DNA of 64,000 nt, taken from contig OX393562.1 in NCBI GenBank assembly GCA_947652115.1, positions 23,573,576 through 23,637,575 on the forward strand. The letters run 5' to 3'. The notes beneath the pieces were generated by a model. It saw only the letters and a program-made list of their open reading frames with translations, was not told the DNA's origin and did not search any database. This document shows, in pieces, positions 52,187 through 64,000 of this stretch. Numbering within the stretch: the first letter of the stretch is position 1; each line of letters starts with the position of its first letter. The stretch comes from Blastomussa wellsi. Lineage: Eukaryota > Cnidaria > Anthozoa > Scleractinia > Plerogyridae. Both the position numbers and the translations under genes were made by a program.

Positions 52187-53529
52187 TACCTGGTTGATCC
52201 TGCCAGTAGTCATATGCTTGTCTCAAAGATTAAGCCATGCATGTCTAAGTATATAAGCACTTGTACTGTGAAACTGCGAATGGCTCATTAAATCAGTTAT
52301 CGTTTATTTGATTGTACCATTACTACTTGGATAACCGTAGTAATTCTAGAGCTAATACATGCTGGAAGTCCCGACTTCTGGAAGGGATGCATTTATTAGA
52401 TCAAAAACCAATGCGGGTTCCGCCCGGTTTGTTGGTGATTCATAGTAACTGATCAAATCGCATGGCCTTGCGCTGGCGATGTTTCATTCAAATCTCTGCC
52501 CTATCAACTGTCGATGGTAAGGTAGTGGCTTGCAACGGGTGACGGAGAATTAGGGTTTGATTCCGGAAGAGGGAGCCTGAGAAACGGCTACTACATCCAA
52601 GGAAGGTAGCAGGCGTGCAAATTACCCAATCCTGACTCAGGGAGGTAGTGACAAGAAATAACAATACAGGGCTTTTCCAAGTCTTGTAATTGGAATGAGT
52701 ACAACTTAAATCCTTTAACGAGGATCCATTGGAGGGCAAGTCTGGTGCCACCAGCCGCGGTAATTCCAGCTCCAATAGCGTATATTAAAGTTGTTGCAGT
52801 TAAAAAGCTCGTAGTTGGATTTCGGGATGGCTCGGTCGGTTTGCCGCAAGGTATGACTGGCCGAGCTGTTCTTCCTTGCAAAGACTGTGTGTGCTCTTAA
52901 CTGAGTGTGCTCAGGATCTGCGACATTTACTTTGAAAAAATTAGAGTGTTCAAAGCAAGCCCGTGCTTGAATACATAAGCATGGAATAATGGAATAGGAC
53001 TTTGGTTCTATTTTGTTGGTTTCTGGAACCGAAGTAATGATTGAGAGAGACAGTTGGGGGTATTCGTATTTCGTTGTCAGAGGTGAAATTCTTGGATTTA
53101 CAAAAGACGAACTACTGCGAAAGCATTTGCCAAGAATGTGTTCATTAATCAAGAACGAAAGTTAGAGGATCGAAGACGATCAGATACCGTCCTAGTTCTA
53201 ACCATAAACGATGCCAACTAGGGATCAGAGGGTGTTATTGGATGACCCCTTTGGCACCTTATGGGAAACCAAAGTTTTTGGGTTCCGGGGAAAGTATGGT
53301 TGCAAAGCTGAAACAACTTTAGGCGAACCGGAATAGAAGGCCCCGGCCTTCGTGCGTCCCAAGGTGCCAAGGAGGACAGCAAACTCCAAGGCACTACCGA
53401 TAGCAAACTCTAACGTTTCCGGAGATAAATCCTCTGCAGACGACTTAAATAAAGAACAGGGTATTGTAAGTTGTAGAGTAGCCTTGTTGCTACGATCTTC
53501 TGAGATTAAGCCCTTGTTCTAAGAGTTGT
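52187..53529 (+). pseudogene. 18S-28S chimera, copy 3
   Basis: The 18S part is 52187-53314 and the 28S part 53315-53529. Junction and lesions are the same as in copy 1. Confidence 0.93.
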
Positions 53530-53564
53530 CAATCATCACTTTTTTCTTCTCACCCAGCCCAATC

Positions 53565-54078
53565 AAAGGCTCCCCACACTTAGCACTTCTTCTCTGAGCT
53601 CCACTCCAAAGGCTCCCCACACTTGCGTCTCAGCCGAACGCTAAAGGCTCCCCACTTACGTCTCAGCCTAACGCTAAAGGCTCCCCACACTTATTTCTCA
53701 GCCGAACGCTAAAGGCTCCCCACACTTATGTCTCAGCGGAGCGCTAAAGGCTCCCCACAATTATGTCTCAGCGGAACGCTAAAGGCTCCCCACACTTATT
53801 TCTCAGCCGAACGCTAAAGGCTCCCCACACTTACGTCTCAGCCGAACGCTAAAGGCTCCCCACACTTACGTCTCAGCGAAACGTTAAAGGCTCCCCACAC
53901 TTACGTGTCAGCCTAACGCTAAAGGCTCCCCACACTTATTTCTCAGCCGAACGCTAAAGGCTCCCCACACTTACGTGTCAGCCGAACGCTAAAGGCTCCC
54001 CAAACTTATGTCTCAGCCGAACGCTAAAGGCTCCCCACACTTTTGTCTCAGCGGAACGCTAAAGGCTCCCCACACTTA
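53565..54078 (+). repeat. 35-bp spacer repeat array, copy 4 (15 units)
   Basis: This carries AGCGGAGCGCT in one unit, a change shared with the next array and not found in earlier ones. Confidence 0.85.
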
Positions 54079-57000
54079 CGCCTCAAACTCTATAAGCGAG
54101 CCAAGTTTCGTGCGATTCGGATTAAACGTGGTGGTAGTTCTCCCCGTAAGAGGGGCGTCGTCGACTTCACTTACGGTTAGAAACTCAAAGAGATTTCAAT
54201 GAAATCGATCGCTTTTTTCACAGGACGATTCTACGCCTCAAACTCTATAAGCGAGCCAAGTTTCGTGCGATTCGGATGAAACGGGGTGGTAGTTCTTCCC
54301 GTAAGATTCGTTTTGTCAAATTCACTTGGCTGGCAATCAGAGATTTCAATGAAATTGATCGCTTTTTTCACAGGACGATTCTACGCCTCAAACTCTATAA
54401 GTGAGCCAAGTTTCGTGCGATTCGGATGAAACGTGGTGGTAGTTCTCCCCGTAAGAGGGGCGTGGTCTGTACTTCACTTGGCTGCCAATCAAAGAGATTT
54501 CAATGAAATCGATCGCTTTTTTAACAGGACGATTCTACGCCTCAAACTCTATAAGTTAGCCAAGTTTCGTGCGATTCGGATGAAACGTGGTGGTAGTTCT
54601 CCCCGTAAGAGCGGTTTTTTAGGTTTCACTTGGCTGCCAATCAGAGATTTCAATCAAATTTATCGCTTTTCTTACAGGACGATTCTACGCCTCAAACTCT
54701 ATCACTGAGCCAAGTTTCGTAAGATTCCGTTCACAGGTCTTGTTTTTATCGCGTTTCGCAGCATTTCGCGTCCGAAAAGATGGGCGTGGTCGAATTCAAT
54801 TGGCTGCCAATTGAAGGCGTTTGCATGAAATCAATCGCCGTTTTGACCAGCCTCTTCTACGCTTCAAACTCTATCATCACCGGGCCAAGTTTCGTAAGAT
54901 TCCGTTCACAGGTCTTGTTTTTATGGCGTTTCGCAGCATTTCGTGTCCGAAAAGATGGGCGTGGTCGACTTCAATTGGCTGCCAATTAAAGGCGTTTGCA
55001 TGAAATCGATCGCCGTTTTGACCAGCCTCTTTTACGCTTAAAACTCTATTACCGAGCCAAGTTTCGTGAAATTCCGTTTAGAGGTCTTGATTTCATGTCG
55101 TTTCGCAGCATTTCGTGTCCAAAAGCATGGGCATCGTCGAGTTCACTTAAGCGCCAATCAAAGAGATTTCAATGAAATTGATCGCTTTGTTCATAGGAAG
55201 ATTCTACGCCTCAAACTTTATCACCGAGCCAAGTTTCGTAAGATTCCGTTAAGAGGTCTTGTTTTTATGGCGTTTCGCAGCATTTCGTGTCCGAAAAGAT
55301 GGGCGTTGTCGACTTCAAATGGCTGCCAATTGAAGGGGTTTGCATGAAATCGATCGCCGTTTTGACCTGCCTCTTCTACGCTTCAAACGCTATCTCCGAG
55401 CCAAATTTCGTAAGATTCCATTCAGAGGTCTTGTTTTTATGGCGTTTCGCAGCATTTCGTGTCCGAAAAGATGGGCGTGGTCGAATTCAATTGGCTGCCA
55501 ATTGAAGGGGTTTGCATGAAATCGATCGCCGTTTTGAGCAGCGTCTTCTACGCTTCAAACGCTATCACCGAGCCAAGTTTCGTAAGATTCTATTCAGAGG
55601 TCTTGTTTTTATGGCGTTTCGCAGCATTTCGTGTCCGAAAAGATGGGCGTAATCGACTTCAATTCGCTGCCAATTGAAGGAGTTTGCATGAAATCCATCG
55701 TCGTTTTGACCAGCCTCTTCTACGCGTCAAATTCTATCACCGAACTAAGTTTCGTAAAATTCCGTTAACAGGTGTTGTTTTTATGGCGTTTCGCAGCATT
55801 TCGTGTCCGAAACGATGGGCGTGGTCGAATTAAATTGGCTGCCAATCAAAGAGATTTCAATGAAATTTTTCGCTTTTTTCACAGGACGATTCTACGTATC
55901 AAACACTATAAGCGAGCCAATTTTTGTGAGATTCGGAAAAACGGAGTGGTAGTTCTCCCCGTAAGAGCGGTTTTTTAGGTTTCACTTGGCTGCCAATCAG
56001 AGATTTCAATCAAATTGATCGCTTTTTTAACTGGACGATTCTACGCCTCAAACTCTATCAGTGAGCCAAGTTTTGTAAGATTCCGTTCACAGGTCTTTTT
56101 TTTATCGCGTTTCGCAGCATTTCGCGTCCGAAAAGATGGGCGTGGTCGAATTCAATTGGCTGTCAATTGAAGGGGTTTGCATGAAATCGATCGCCGTTTT
56201 AACCAGCCTCTTCTACGCCTCAAATTCTATCACCGAGCCACGTTTTGTGAAATTCCGTTCAGAGGTCTTTTTTTTTAATGGCGTTTCGCAGCATTTCGTG
56301 AACGAAAAGATGGGCGTGGTCGACTTCAATTGGCTGTCAATTGAAGGGGTTTGCATGAAGTCGATCGCCGTTTTGACCAGCCTCTTCTACGTTTCAAACT
56401 CTATTACCGAGCCAAGTTTCGTGAAATTCCGTTTAGAGGTCTTGATTTCATGTCGTTTCGCAGCATTTCGTGTCCAAAAGCATTTCGCTTTTTTCATAGG
56501 ACGATTCTACGCCTCAAACTCTATAAGGGAGCCAAGTTTCGTGCGATTCGGATGAAACGTGGTGGTAGTTCTCCCCGTAAGAGGGGCGTCGTCGACTTCA
56601 CTTACGGTTAGAAACTCAAAGAGATTTCAATGAAATCGATCGCTTTTTTAACAGGACGATTCTACGCGTCAAACTCTATAAGCGAGCCAAGTTTCGTGCG
56701 ATTCGGATGAAACGGGGTGGTAGTTCTCCCCGTAAGATTCGTTTTGTCAAATTCACTTGGCTGGCAATCAGAGATTTCAATGAAATTGATCGCTTTTTTC
56801 ACAGGACGATTCTACGCCTCAAAGTCTATAAGTGAGCCAAGTTTCGTGCGATTCGGATGAAACGTGGTGGTAGTTCTCCCCGTAAGAGGGGCGTGGTCTG
56901 TACTTCACTTGGCTGCCAATCAAAGAGATTTCAATGAAATCGATCGCTTTTTTAACAGGACGATTCTACGCCTCAAACTCTATAAGTTAGCCAAGTTTCG

Positions 57001-57157
57001 TGCGATTCGGATGAAACGTGGTGGTAGTTCTCCCCGTAAGAGGGGCGTGGTCAACTTCACTTGGCTGCCAATCAAAGAGATTTCAATAAATTTCAAAAAT
57101 TCTTTCACCGCTGGATTCTACGCATCAAACTGTATAAGCGTGCCAAGTTTGGTTTGA
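54079..57157 (+). repeat. 150/172-bp spacer array, copy 4 (single higher-order block)
   Basis: This is the basic, non-duplicated arrangement A-B-A. It carries the ATC insertion (about 54873) and TTTTTTTTAATGGCG near 56270, both shared with the following unit. Confidence 0.88.
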
Positions 57158-57787
57158 TTTGGTTGAATTTGAAAATTTCGAGTTTCGAAATTTTTCTAAG
57201 TCCAGAGTTGATGAGATGGTGAACCATGAATTCGCGTACTTATAAGAGGGTAGGTTGCGAAGAGACTCGCTGAAGGCATGTGAACTTCACGGTTTCTCAT
57301 TGTAATACCAGCCCTCTTAGGTGGTCGCGGGTACGAAATAGTGCATTTGGAGGGAAAGAGTCAAGTCCGGGCAGACTTGCTCCGTCAGTGGGAGGCAATA
57401 AATGACACGAAGTTTGTTTGACATGGTTGTCTTTTTGGACGACCGTAACGCAGATGGTTGTTGTACGTGCTGGCCTGTGGCCATGAATAGTAGCCTATGA
57501 TCCGAAGGAAACGTTCTTCCCCTAAGTAAATTGTGGACATTCCCTGTTTTCTAAGCAAAGGAATGGCCGAATGTTACAAGGGTTGAACTGAGGCGTGGCA
57601 AAGAAAGAGTCGATTGCCGTAGCGCACTGCCAGTGCGTTGTCGGTTTTCCCTGTAGCATGAGAGAACGAAAGAGCGCACCGCCAGTGCGTTGTGGTTTTC
57701 CCTGTAGCCTGAGAGAACGAAAGAGAACGCTGGCGTCCTTCCGGCGAAGGCGCTTGCAGTAGAGCTCGTCTCTACTTGACGGAAAGT
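57158..57787 (+). promoter_or_regulatory. Promoter-like region and 5' ETS, copy 4
   Basis: The initiator-like motif lies at 57236-57250 and the ETS direct repeats at 57622-57725. Confidence 0.5.
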
Positions 57788-59130
57788 TACCTGGTTGATC
57801 CTGCCAGTAGTCATATGCTTGTCTCAAAGATTAAGCCATGCATGTCTAAGTATATAAGCACTTGTACTGTGAAACTGCGAATGGCTCATTAAATCAGTTA
57901 TCGTTTATTTGATTGTACCATTACTACTTGGATAACCGTAGTAATTCTAGAGCTAATACATGCTGGAAGTCCCGACTTCTGGAAGGGATGCATTTATTAG
58001 ATCAAAAACCAATGCGGGTTCCGCCCGGTTTGTTGGTGATTCATAGTAACTGATCAAATCGCATGGCCTTGCGCTGGCGATGTTTCATTCAAATCTCTGC
58101 CCTATCAACTGTCGATGGTAAGGTAGTGGCTTGCAACGGGTGACGGAGAATTAGGGTTTGATTCCGGAAGAGGGAGCCTGAGAAACGGCTACTACATCCA
58201 AGGAAGGTAGCAGGCGTGCAAATTACCCAATCCTGACTCAGGGAGGTAGTGACAAGAAATAACAATACAGGGCTTTTCCAAGTCTTGTAATTGGAATGAG
58301 TACAACTTAAATCCTTTAACGAGGATCCATTGGAGGGCAAGTCTGGTGCCACCAGCCGCGGTAATTCCAGCTCCAATAGCGTATATTAAAGTTGTTGCAG
58401 TTAAAAAGCTCGTAGTTGGATTTCGGGATGGCTCGGTCGGTTTGCCGCAAGGTATGACTGGCCGAGCTGTTCTTCCTTGCAAAGACTGTGTGTGCTCTTA
58501 ACTGAGTGTGCTCAGGATCTGCGACATTTACTTTGAAAAAATTAGAGTGTTCAAAGCAAGCCCGTGCTTGAATACATAAGCATGGAATAATGGAATAGGA
58601 CTTTGGTTCTATTTTGTTGGTTTCTGGAACCGAAGTAATGATTGAGAGAGACAGTTGGGGGTATTCGTATTTCGTTGTCAGAGGTGAAATTCTTGGATTT
58701 ACAAAAGACGAACTACTGCGAAAGCATTTGCCAAGAATGTGTTCATTAATCAAGAACGAAAGTTAGAGGATCGAAGACGATCAGATACCGTCCTAGTTCT
58801 AACCATAAACGATGCCAACTAGGGATCAGAGGGTGTTATTGGATGACCCCTTTGGCACCTTATGGGAAACCAAAGTTTTTGGGTTCCGGGGAAGTATGGT
58901 TGCAAAGCTGAAACAACTTTAGGCGAACCGGAATAGAAGGCCCCGGCCTTCGTGCGTCCCAAGGTGCCAAGGAGGACAGCAAACTCCAAGGCACTACCGA
59001 TAGCAAACTCCTAACGTTTCCGGAGATAAATCCTCTGCAGACGACTTAAATAAAGAACAGGGTATTGTAAGTTGTAGAGTAGCCTTGTTGCTACGATCTT
59101 CTGAGATTAAGCCCTTGTTCTAAGAGTTGT
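57788..59130 (+). pseudogene. 18S-28S chimera, copy 4
   Basis: The 18S part is 57788-58914, one base shorter (GGGGAAGTATGG), and the 28S part is 58915-59130, one base longer (AAACTCCTAACG). Otherwise it is as in copy 3. Confidence 0.93.
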
Positions 59131-59165
59131 CAATCATCACTTTTTTCTTCTCACCCAGCCCAATC

Positions 59166-59679
59166 AAAGGCTCCCCACACTTAGCACTTCTTCTCTGAGC
59201 TCCACTCCAAAGGCTCCCCACACTTGCGTCTCAGCCGAACGCTAAAGGCTCCCCACTTACGTCTCAGCCTAACGCTAAAGGCTCCCCACACTTATTTCTC
59301 AGCCGAACGCTAAAGGCTCCCCACACTTATGTCTCAGCGGAGCGCTAAAGGCTCCCCACAATTATGTCTCAGCGGAACGCTAAAGGCTCCCCACACTTAT
59401 TTCTCAGCCGAACGCTAAAGGCTCCCCACACTTACGTCTCAGCCGAACGCTAAAGGCTCCCCACACTTACGTCTCAGCGAAACGTTAAAGGCTCCCCACA
59501 CTTACGTGTCAGCCTAACGCTAAAGGCTCCCCACACTTATTTCTCAGCCGAACGCTAAAGGCTCCCCACACTTACGTGTCAGCCGAACGCTAAAGGCTCC
59601 CCAAACTTATGTCTCAGCCGAACGCTAAAGGCTCCCCACACTTTTGTCTCAGCGGAACGCTAAAGGCTCCCCACACTTA
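59166..59679 (+). repeat. 35-bp spacer repeat array, copy 5 (15 units)
   Basis: Appears identical to the array at 53565-54078 by eye. Confidence 0.85.
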
Positions 59680-62600
59680 CGCCTCAAACTCTATAAGCGA
59701 GCCAAGTTTCGTGCGATTCGGATTAAACGTGGTGGTAGTTCTCCCCGTAAGAGGGGCGTCGTCGACTTCACTTACGGTTAGAAACTCAAAGAGATTTCAA
59801 TGAAATCGATCGCTTTTTTCACAGGACGATTCTACGCCTCAAACTCTATAAGCGAGCCAAGTTTCGTGCGATTCGGATGAAACGGGGTGGTAGTTCTTCC
59901 CGTAAGATTCGTTTTGTCAAATTCACTTGGCTGGCAATCAGAGATTTCAATGAAATTGATCGCTTTTTTCACAGGACGATTCTACGCCTCAAACTCTATA
60001 AGTGAGCCAAGTTTCGTGCGATTCGGATGAAACGTGGTGGTAGTTCTCCCCGTAAGAGGGGCGTGGTCTGTACTTCACTTGGCTGCCAATCAAAGAGATT
60101 TCAATGAAATCGATCGCTTTTTTAACAGGACGATTCTACGCCTCAAACTCTATAAGTTAGCCAAGTTTCGTGCGATTCGGATGAAACGTGGTGGTAGTTC
60201 TCCCCGTAAGAGCGGTTTTTTAGGTTTCACTTGGCTGCCAATCAGAGATTTCAATCAAATTTATCGCTTTTCTTACAGGACGATTCTACGCCTCAAACTC
60301 TATCACTGAGCCAAGTTTCGTAAGATTCCGTTCACAGGTCTTGTTTTTATCGCGTTTCGCAGCATTTCGCGTCCGAAAAGATGGGCGTGGTCGAATTCAA
60401 TTGGCTGCCAATTGAAGGCGTTTGCATGAAATCAATCGCCGTTTTGACCAGCCTCTTCTACGCTTCAAACTCTATCATCACCGGGCCAAGTTTCGTAAGA
60501 TTCCGTTCACAGGTCTTGTTTTTATGGCGTTTCGCAGCATTTCGTGTCCGAAAAGATGGGCGTGGTCGACTTCAATTGGCTGCCAATTAAAGGCGTTTGC
60601 ATGAAATCGATCGCCGTTTTGACCAGCCTCTTTTACGCTTAAAACTCTATTACCGAGCCAAGTTTCGTGAAATTCCGTTTAGAGGTCTTGATTTCATGTC
60701 GTTTCGCAGCATTTCGTGTCCAAAAGCATGGGCATCGTCGAGTTCACTTAAGCGCCAATCAAAGAGATTTCAATGAAATTGATCGCTTTGTTCATAGGAA
60801 GATTCTACGCCTCAAACTTTATCACCGAGCCAAGTTTCGTAAGATTCCGTTAAGAGGTCTTGTTTTTATGGCGTTTCGCAGCATTTCGTGTCCGAAAAGA
60901 TGGGCGTTGTCGACTTCAAATGGCTGCCAATTGAAGGGGTTTGCATGAAATCGATCGCCGTTTTGACCTGCCTCTTCTACGCTTCAAACGCTATCTCCGA
61001 GCCAAATTTCGTAAGATTCCATTCAGAGGTCTTGTTTTTATGGCGTTTCGCAGCATTTCGTGTCCGAAAAGATGGGCGTGGTCGAATTCAATTGGCTGCC
61101 AATTGAAGGGGTTTGCATGAAATCGATCGCCGTTTTGAGCAGCGTCTTCTACGCTTCAAACGCTATCACCGAGCCAAGTTTCGTAAGATTCTATTCAGAG
61201 GTCTTGTTTTTATGGCGCTTCTCAGCATTTCGTGTCCGAAAAGATAGGCGTAATCGACTTCAATTCGCTGCCAATTGAAGGAGTTTGCATGAAATCCATC
61301 GTCGTTTTGACCAGCCTCTTCTACGCGTCAAATTCTATCACCGAACTAAGTTTCGTAAAATTCCGTTAACAGGTGTTGTTTTTATGGCGTTTCGCAGCAT
61401 TTCGTGTCCGAAACGATGGGCGTGGTCGAATTAAATTGGCTGCCAATCAAAGAGATTTCAATGAAATTTTTCGCTTTTTTCACAGGACGATTCTACGTAT
61501 CAAACACTATAAGCGAGCCAATTTTTGTGAGATTCGGAAAAACGGAGTGGTAGTTCTCCCCGTAAGAGCGGTTTTTTAGGTTTCACTTGGCTGCCAATCA
61601 GAGATTTCAATCAAATTGATCGCTTTTTTAACTGGACGATTCTACGCCTCAAACTCTATCAGTGAGCCAAGTTTTGTAAGATTCCGTTCACAGGTCTTTT
61701 TTTTATCGCGTTTCGCAGCATTTTGCGTCCGAAAAGATGGGCGTGGTCGAATTCAATTGGCTGTCAATTGAAGGGGTTTGCATGAAATCGATCGCCGTTT
61801 TAACCAGCCTCTTCTACGCCTCAAATTCTATCACCGAGCCACGTTTTGTGAAATTCCGTTCAGAGGTCTTTTTTTTTAATGGCGTTTCGCAGCATTTCGT
61901 GAACGAAAAGATGGGCGTGGTCGACTTCAATTGGCTGTCAATTGAAGGGGTTTGCATGAAGTCGATCGCCGTTTTGACCAGCCTCTTCTACGTTTCAAAC
62001 TCTATTACCGAGCCAAGTTTCGTGAAATTCCGTTTAGAGGTCTTGATTTCATGTCGTTTCGCAGCATTTCGTGTCCAAAAGCATTTCGCTTTTTTCATAG
62101 GACGATTCTACGCCTCAAACTCTATAAGGGAGCCAAGTTTCGTGCGATTCGGATGAAACGTGGTGGTAGTTCTCCCCGTAAGAGGGGCGTCGTCGACTTC
62201 ACTTACGGTTAGAAACTCAAAGAGATTTCAATGAAATCGATCGCTTTTTTAACAGGACGATTCTACGCGTCAAACTCTATAAGCGAGCCAAGTTTCGTGC
62301 GATTCGGATGAAACGGGGTGGTAGTTCTCCCCGTAAGATTCGTTTTGTCAAATTCACTTGGCTGGCAATCAGAGATTTCAATGAAATTGATCGCTTTTTT
62401 CACAGGACGATTCTACGCCTCAAAGTCTATAAGTGAGCCAAGTTTCGTGCGATTCGGATGAAACGTGGTGGTAGTTCTCCCCGTAAGAGGGGCGTGGTCT
62501 GTACTTCACTTGGCTGCCAATCAAAGAGATTTCAATGAAATCGATCGCTTTTTTAACAGGACGATTCTACGCCTCAAACTCTATAAGTTAGCCAAGTTTC

Positions 62601-62758
62601 GTGCGATTCGGATGAAACGTGGTGGTAGTTCTCCCCGTAAGAGGGGCGTGGTCAACTTCACTTGGCTGCCAATCAAAGAGATTTCAATAAATTTCAAAAA
62701 TTCTTTCACCGCTGGATTCTACGCATCAAACTGTATAAGCGTGCCAAGTTTGGTTTGA
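59680..62758 (+). repeat. 150/172-bp spacer array, copy 5
   Basis: Same length as the preceding array (3079 bp). By eye the differences are few: GGCGCTTCTCAGC for GGCGTTTCGCAGC (about 61217), AGATAGGCG for AGATGGGCG (about 61244) and CATTTTGCG for CATTTCGCG (about 61722). Confidence 0.88.
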
Positions 62759-63388
62759 TTTGGTTGAATTTGAAAATTTCGAGTTTCGAAATTTTTCTAA
62801 GTCCAGAGTTGATGAGATGGTGAACCATGAATTCGCGTACTTATAAGAGGGTAGGTTGCGAAGAGACTCGCTGAAGGCATGTGAACTTCACGGTTTCTCA
62901 TTGTAATACCAGCCCTCTTAGGTGGTCGCGGGTACGAAATAGTGCATTTGGAGGGAAAGAGTCAAGTCCGGGCAGACTTGCTCCGTCAGTGGGAGGCAAT
63001 AAATGACACGAAGTTTGTTTGACATGGTTGTCTTTTTGGACGACCGTAACGCAGATGGTTGTTGTACGTGCTGGCCTGTGGCCATGAATAGTAGCCTATG
63101 ATCCGAAGGAAACGTTCTTCCCCTAAGTAAATTGTGGACATTCCCTGTTTTCTAAGCAAAGGAATGGCCGAATGTTACAAGGGTTGAACTGAGGCGTGGC
63201 AAAGAAAGAGTCGATTGCCGTAGCGCACTGCCAGTGCGTTGTCGGTTTTCCCTGTAGCATGAGAGAACGAAAGAGCGCACCGCCAGTGCGTTGTGGTTTT
63301 CCCTGTAGCCTGAGAGAACGAAAGAGAACGCTGGCGTCCTTCCGGCGAAGGCGCTTGCAGTAGAGCTCGTCTCTACTTGACGGAAAGT
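62759..63388 (+). promoter_or_regulatory. Promoter-like region and 5' ETS, copy 5
   Basis: The initiator-like motif lies at 62837-62851 and the ETS direct repeats at 63223-63326. Confidence 0.5.
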
Positions 63389-64000
63389 TACCTGGTTGAT
63401 CCTGCCAGTAGTCATATGCTTGTCTCAAAGATTAAGCCATGCATGTCTAAGTATATAAGCACTTGTACTGTGAAACTGCGAATGGCTCATTAAATCAGTT
63501 ATCGTTTATTTGATTGTACCATTACTACTTGGATAACCGTAGTAATTCTAGAGCTAATACATGCTGGAAGTCCCGACTTCTGGAAGGGATGCATTTATTA
63601 GATCAAAAACCAATGCGGGTTCCGCCCGGTTTGTTGGTGATTCATAGTAACTGATCAAATCGCATGGCCTTGCGCTGGCGATGTTTCATTCAAATCTCTG
63701 CCCTATCAACTGTCGATGGTAAGGTAGTGGCTTGCAACGGGTGACGGAGAATTAGGGTTTGATTCCGGAAGAGGGAGCCTGAGAAACGGCTACTACATCC
63801 AAGGAAGGTAGCAGGCGTGCAAATTACCCAATCCTGACTCAGGGAGGTAGTGACAAGAAATAACAATACAGGGCTTTTCCAAGTCTTGTAATTGGAATGA
63901 GTACAACTTAAATCCTTTAACGAGGATCCATTGGAGGGCAAGTCTGGTGCCACCAGCCGCGGTAATTCCAGCTCCAATAGCGTATATTAAAGTTGTTGCA
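63389..64000 (+). pseudogene. 18S fragment, copy 5, cut by the window end
   Basis: This is the first 612 nt of the 18S part. It carries the same 10-base deletion and 530-loop change (GTGCCACCAGCC near 63947), so it belongs to the same amplified family. Whether it too ends in a 28S fusion cannot be seen. Confidence 0.9.

Larger units (their letters stand above)
32686..64000 (+). repeat. Tandem array of truncated 18S-28S chimeric rDNA units
   Basis: Each unit reads, in the plus direction: 28S 3' fragment (215 nt), T-rich gap, 35-bp repeat array, long spacer array of 150/172-bp repeats, 630 bp of promoter-like region plus 5' ETS, and 18S nt 1-1128, then directly the next 28S fragment. 18S starts lie at 36748, 44412, 52187, 57788 and 63389, so spacings are 7664, 7775, 5601 and 5601 bp. 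The array runs off the window. A normal unit would have about 700 more nt of 18S, ITS1, 5.8S, ITS2 and about 3.4 kb more 28S; none of that is present in any unit. The breakpoint is the same in all four complete chimeras. Confidence 0.93.

Noticed and set aside
33413..62758. Many open frames of 60-139 aa in the spacer (for example MGVVEFNWLPIEGVCMKS and MVVVLPVRGAWSVLHLAAN) that look like a conserved protein family
   Set aside because: They follow the 150/172-bp DNA repeats. The 172-bp period changes the frame in each unit, several frames are open at once, and DNA outside codon third positions is not better kept. They are repeat by-products.
36482..63977. Recurrent antisense frames of 62-145 aa over 18S and ETS (starting MELELPRL, MINEHILG, MRQAYDYW)
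   Set aside because: They lie antisense to 18S and ETS sequence whose conservation is explained by rRNA.

Overview
The window is nuclear DNA of a metazoan. I think it is an anthozoan cnidarian and probably a stony coral. The reasons are intron-rich genes with GT/AG introns, many tRNA-derived SINEs and foldback elements, a cnidarian-like 18S sequence, and an R2 retrotransposon in 28S rDNA. No organism label was available, so the taxon is an inference.

Left part (1-28267), ordinary chromosome. Three genes could be rebuilt exon by exon: OSTC (minus strand, 9356 to 4502, 4 exons, 150 aa), a subunit of the oligosaccharyltransferase; CDK1 (plus strand, 11799 to 16869, 6 exons, 314 aa), the mitotic cyclin-dependent kinase; and a 2-oxoglutarate/Fe(II) dioxygenase of the isopenicillin-N-synthase-like family (plus strand, 20007 to 26888, 7 exons, 318 aa). 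OSTC and CDK1 are divergent. Their introns and spacers are full of non-autonomous elements: foldback/MITE elements, two copies of a TTAA-flanked family, a Harbinger remnant nested in another inverted repeat, tRNA-derived SINEs and minisatellites.

Boundary (28268-32900). Ordinary sequence stops abruptly at 28 bp of 28S rDNA. An R2 non-LTR retrotransposon follows (about 3.5 kb, reading frame broken in two places), exactly at the canonical R2 site, and then the 3' part of 28S. This 28S carries substitutions in near-universally conserved segments and looks dead.

Right part (32901-64000), the main discovery candidate. It is a head-to-tail array in which each unit has a Pol I-type spacer, a promoter-like region with 5' ETS, the first 1128 nt of 18S, and then, fused directly at one fixed breakpoint, the last 215 nt of 28S. 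The 3' part of 18S, ITS1, 5.8S, ITS2 and most of 28S are missing. Four complete chimeras and a fifth cut by the window end are present, spaced 7664, 7775, 5601 and 5601 bp apart. All copies share the same 18S lesions (a 10-nt deletion and a substitution in the 530 loop), so the array appears to have been amplified from an already broken rDNA unit. Each unit keeps what looks like a promoter, ETS, 28S 3' end and a terminator-like repeat array, so it has the shape of a natural Pol I minigene. Spacers vary in length through 11-16 copies of a 35-bp repeat and through higher-order arrays of about 150- and 172-bp repeats. Short open frames in the array are repeat by-products, not genes.
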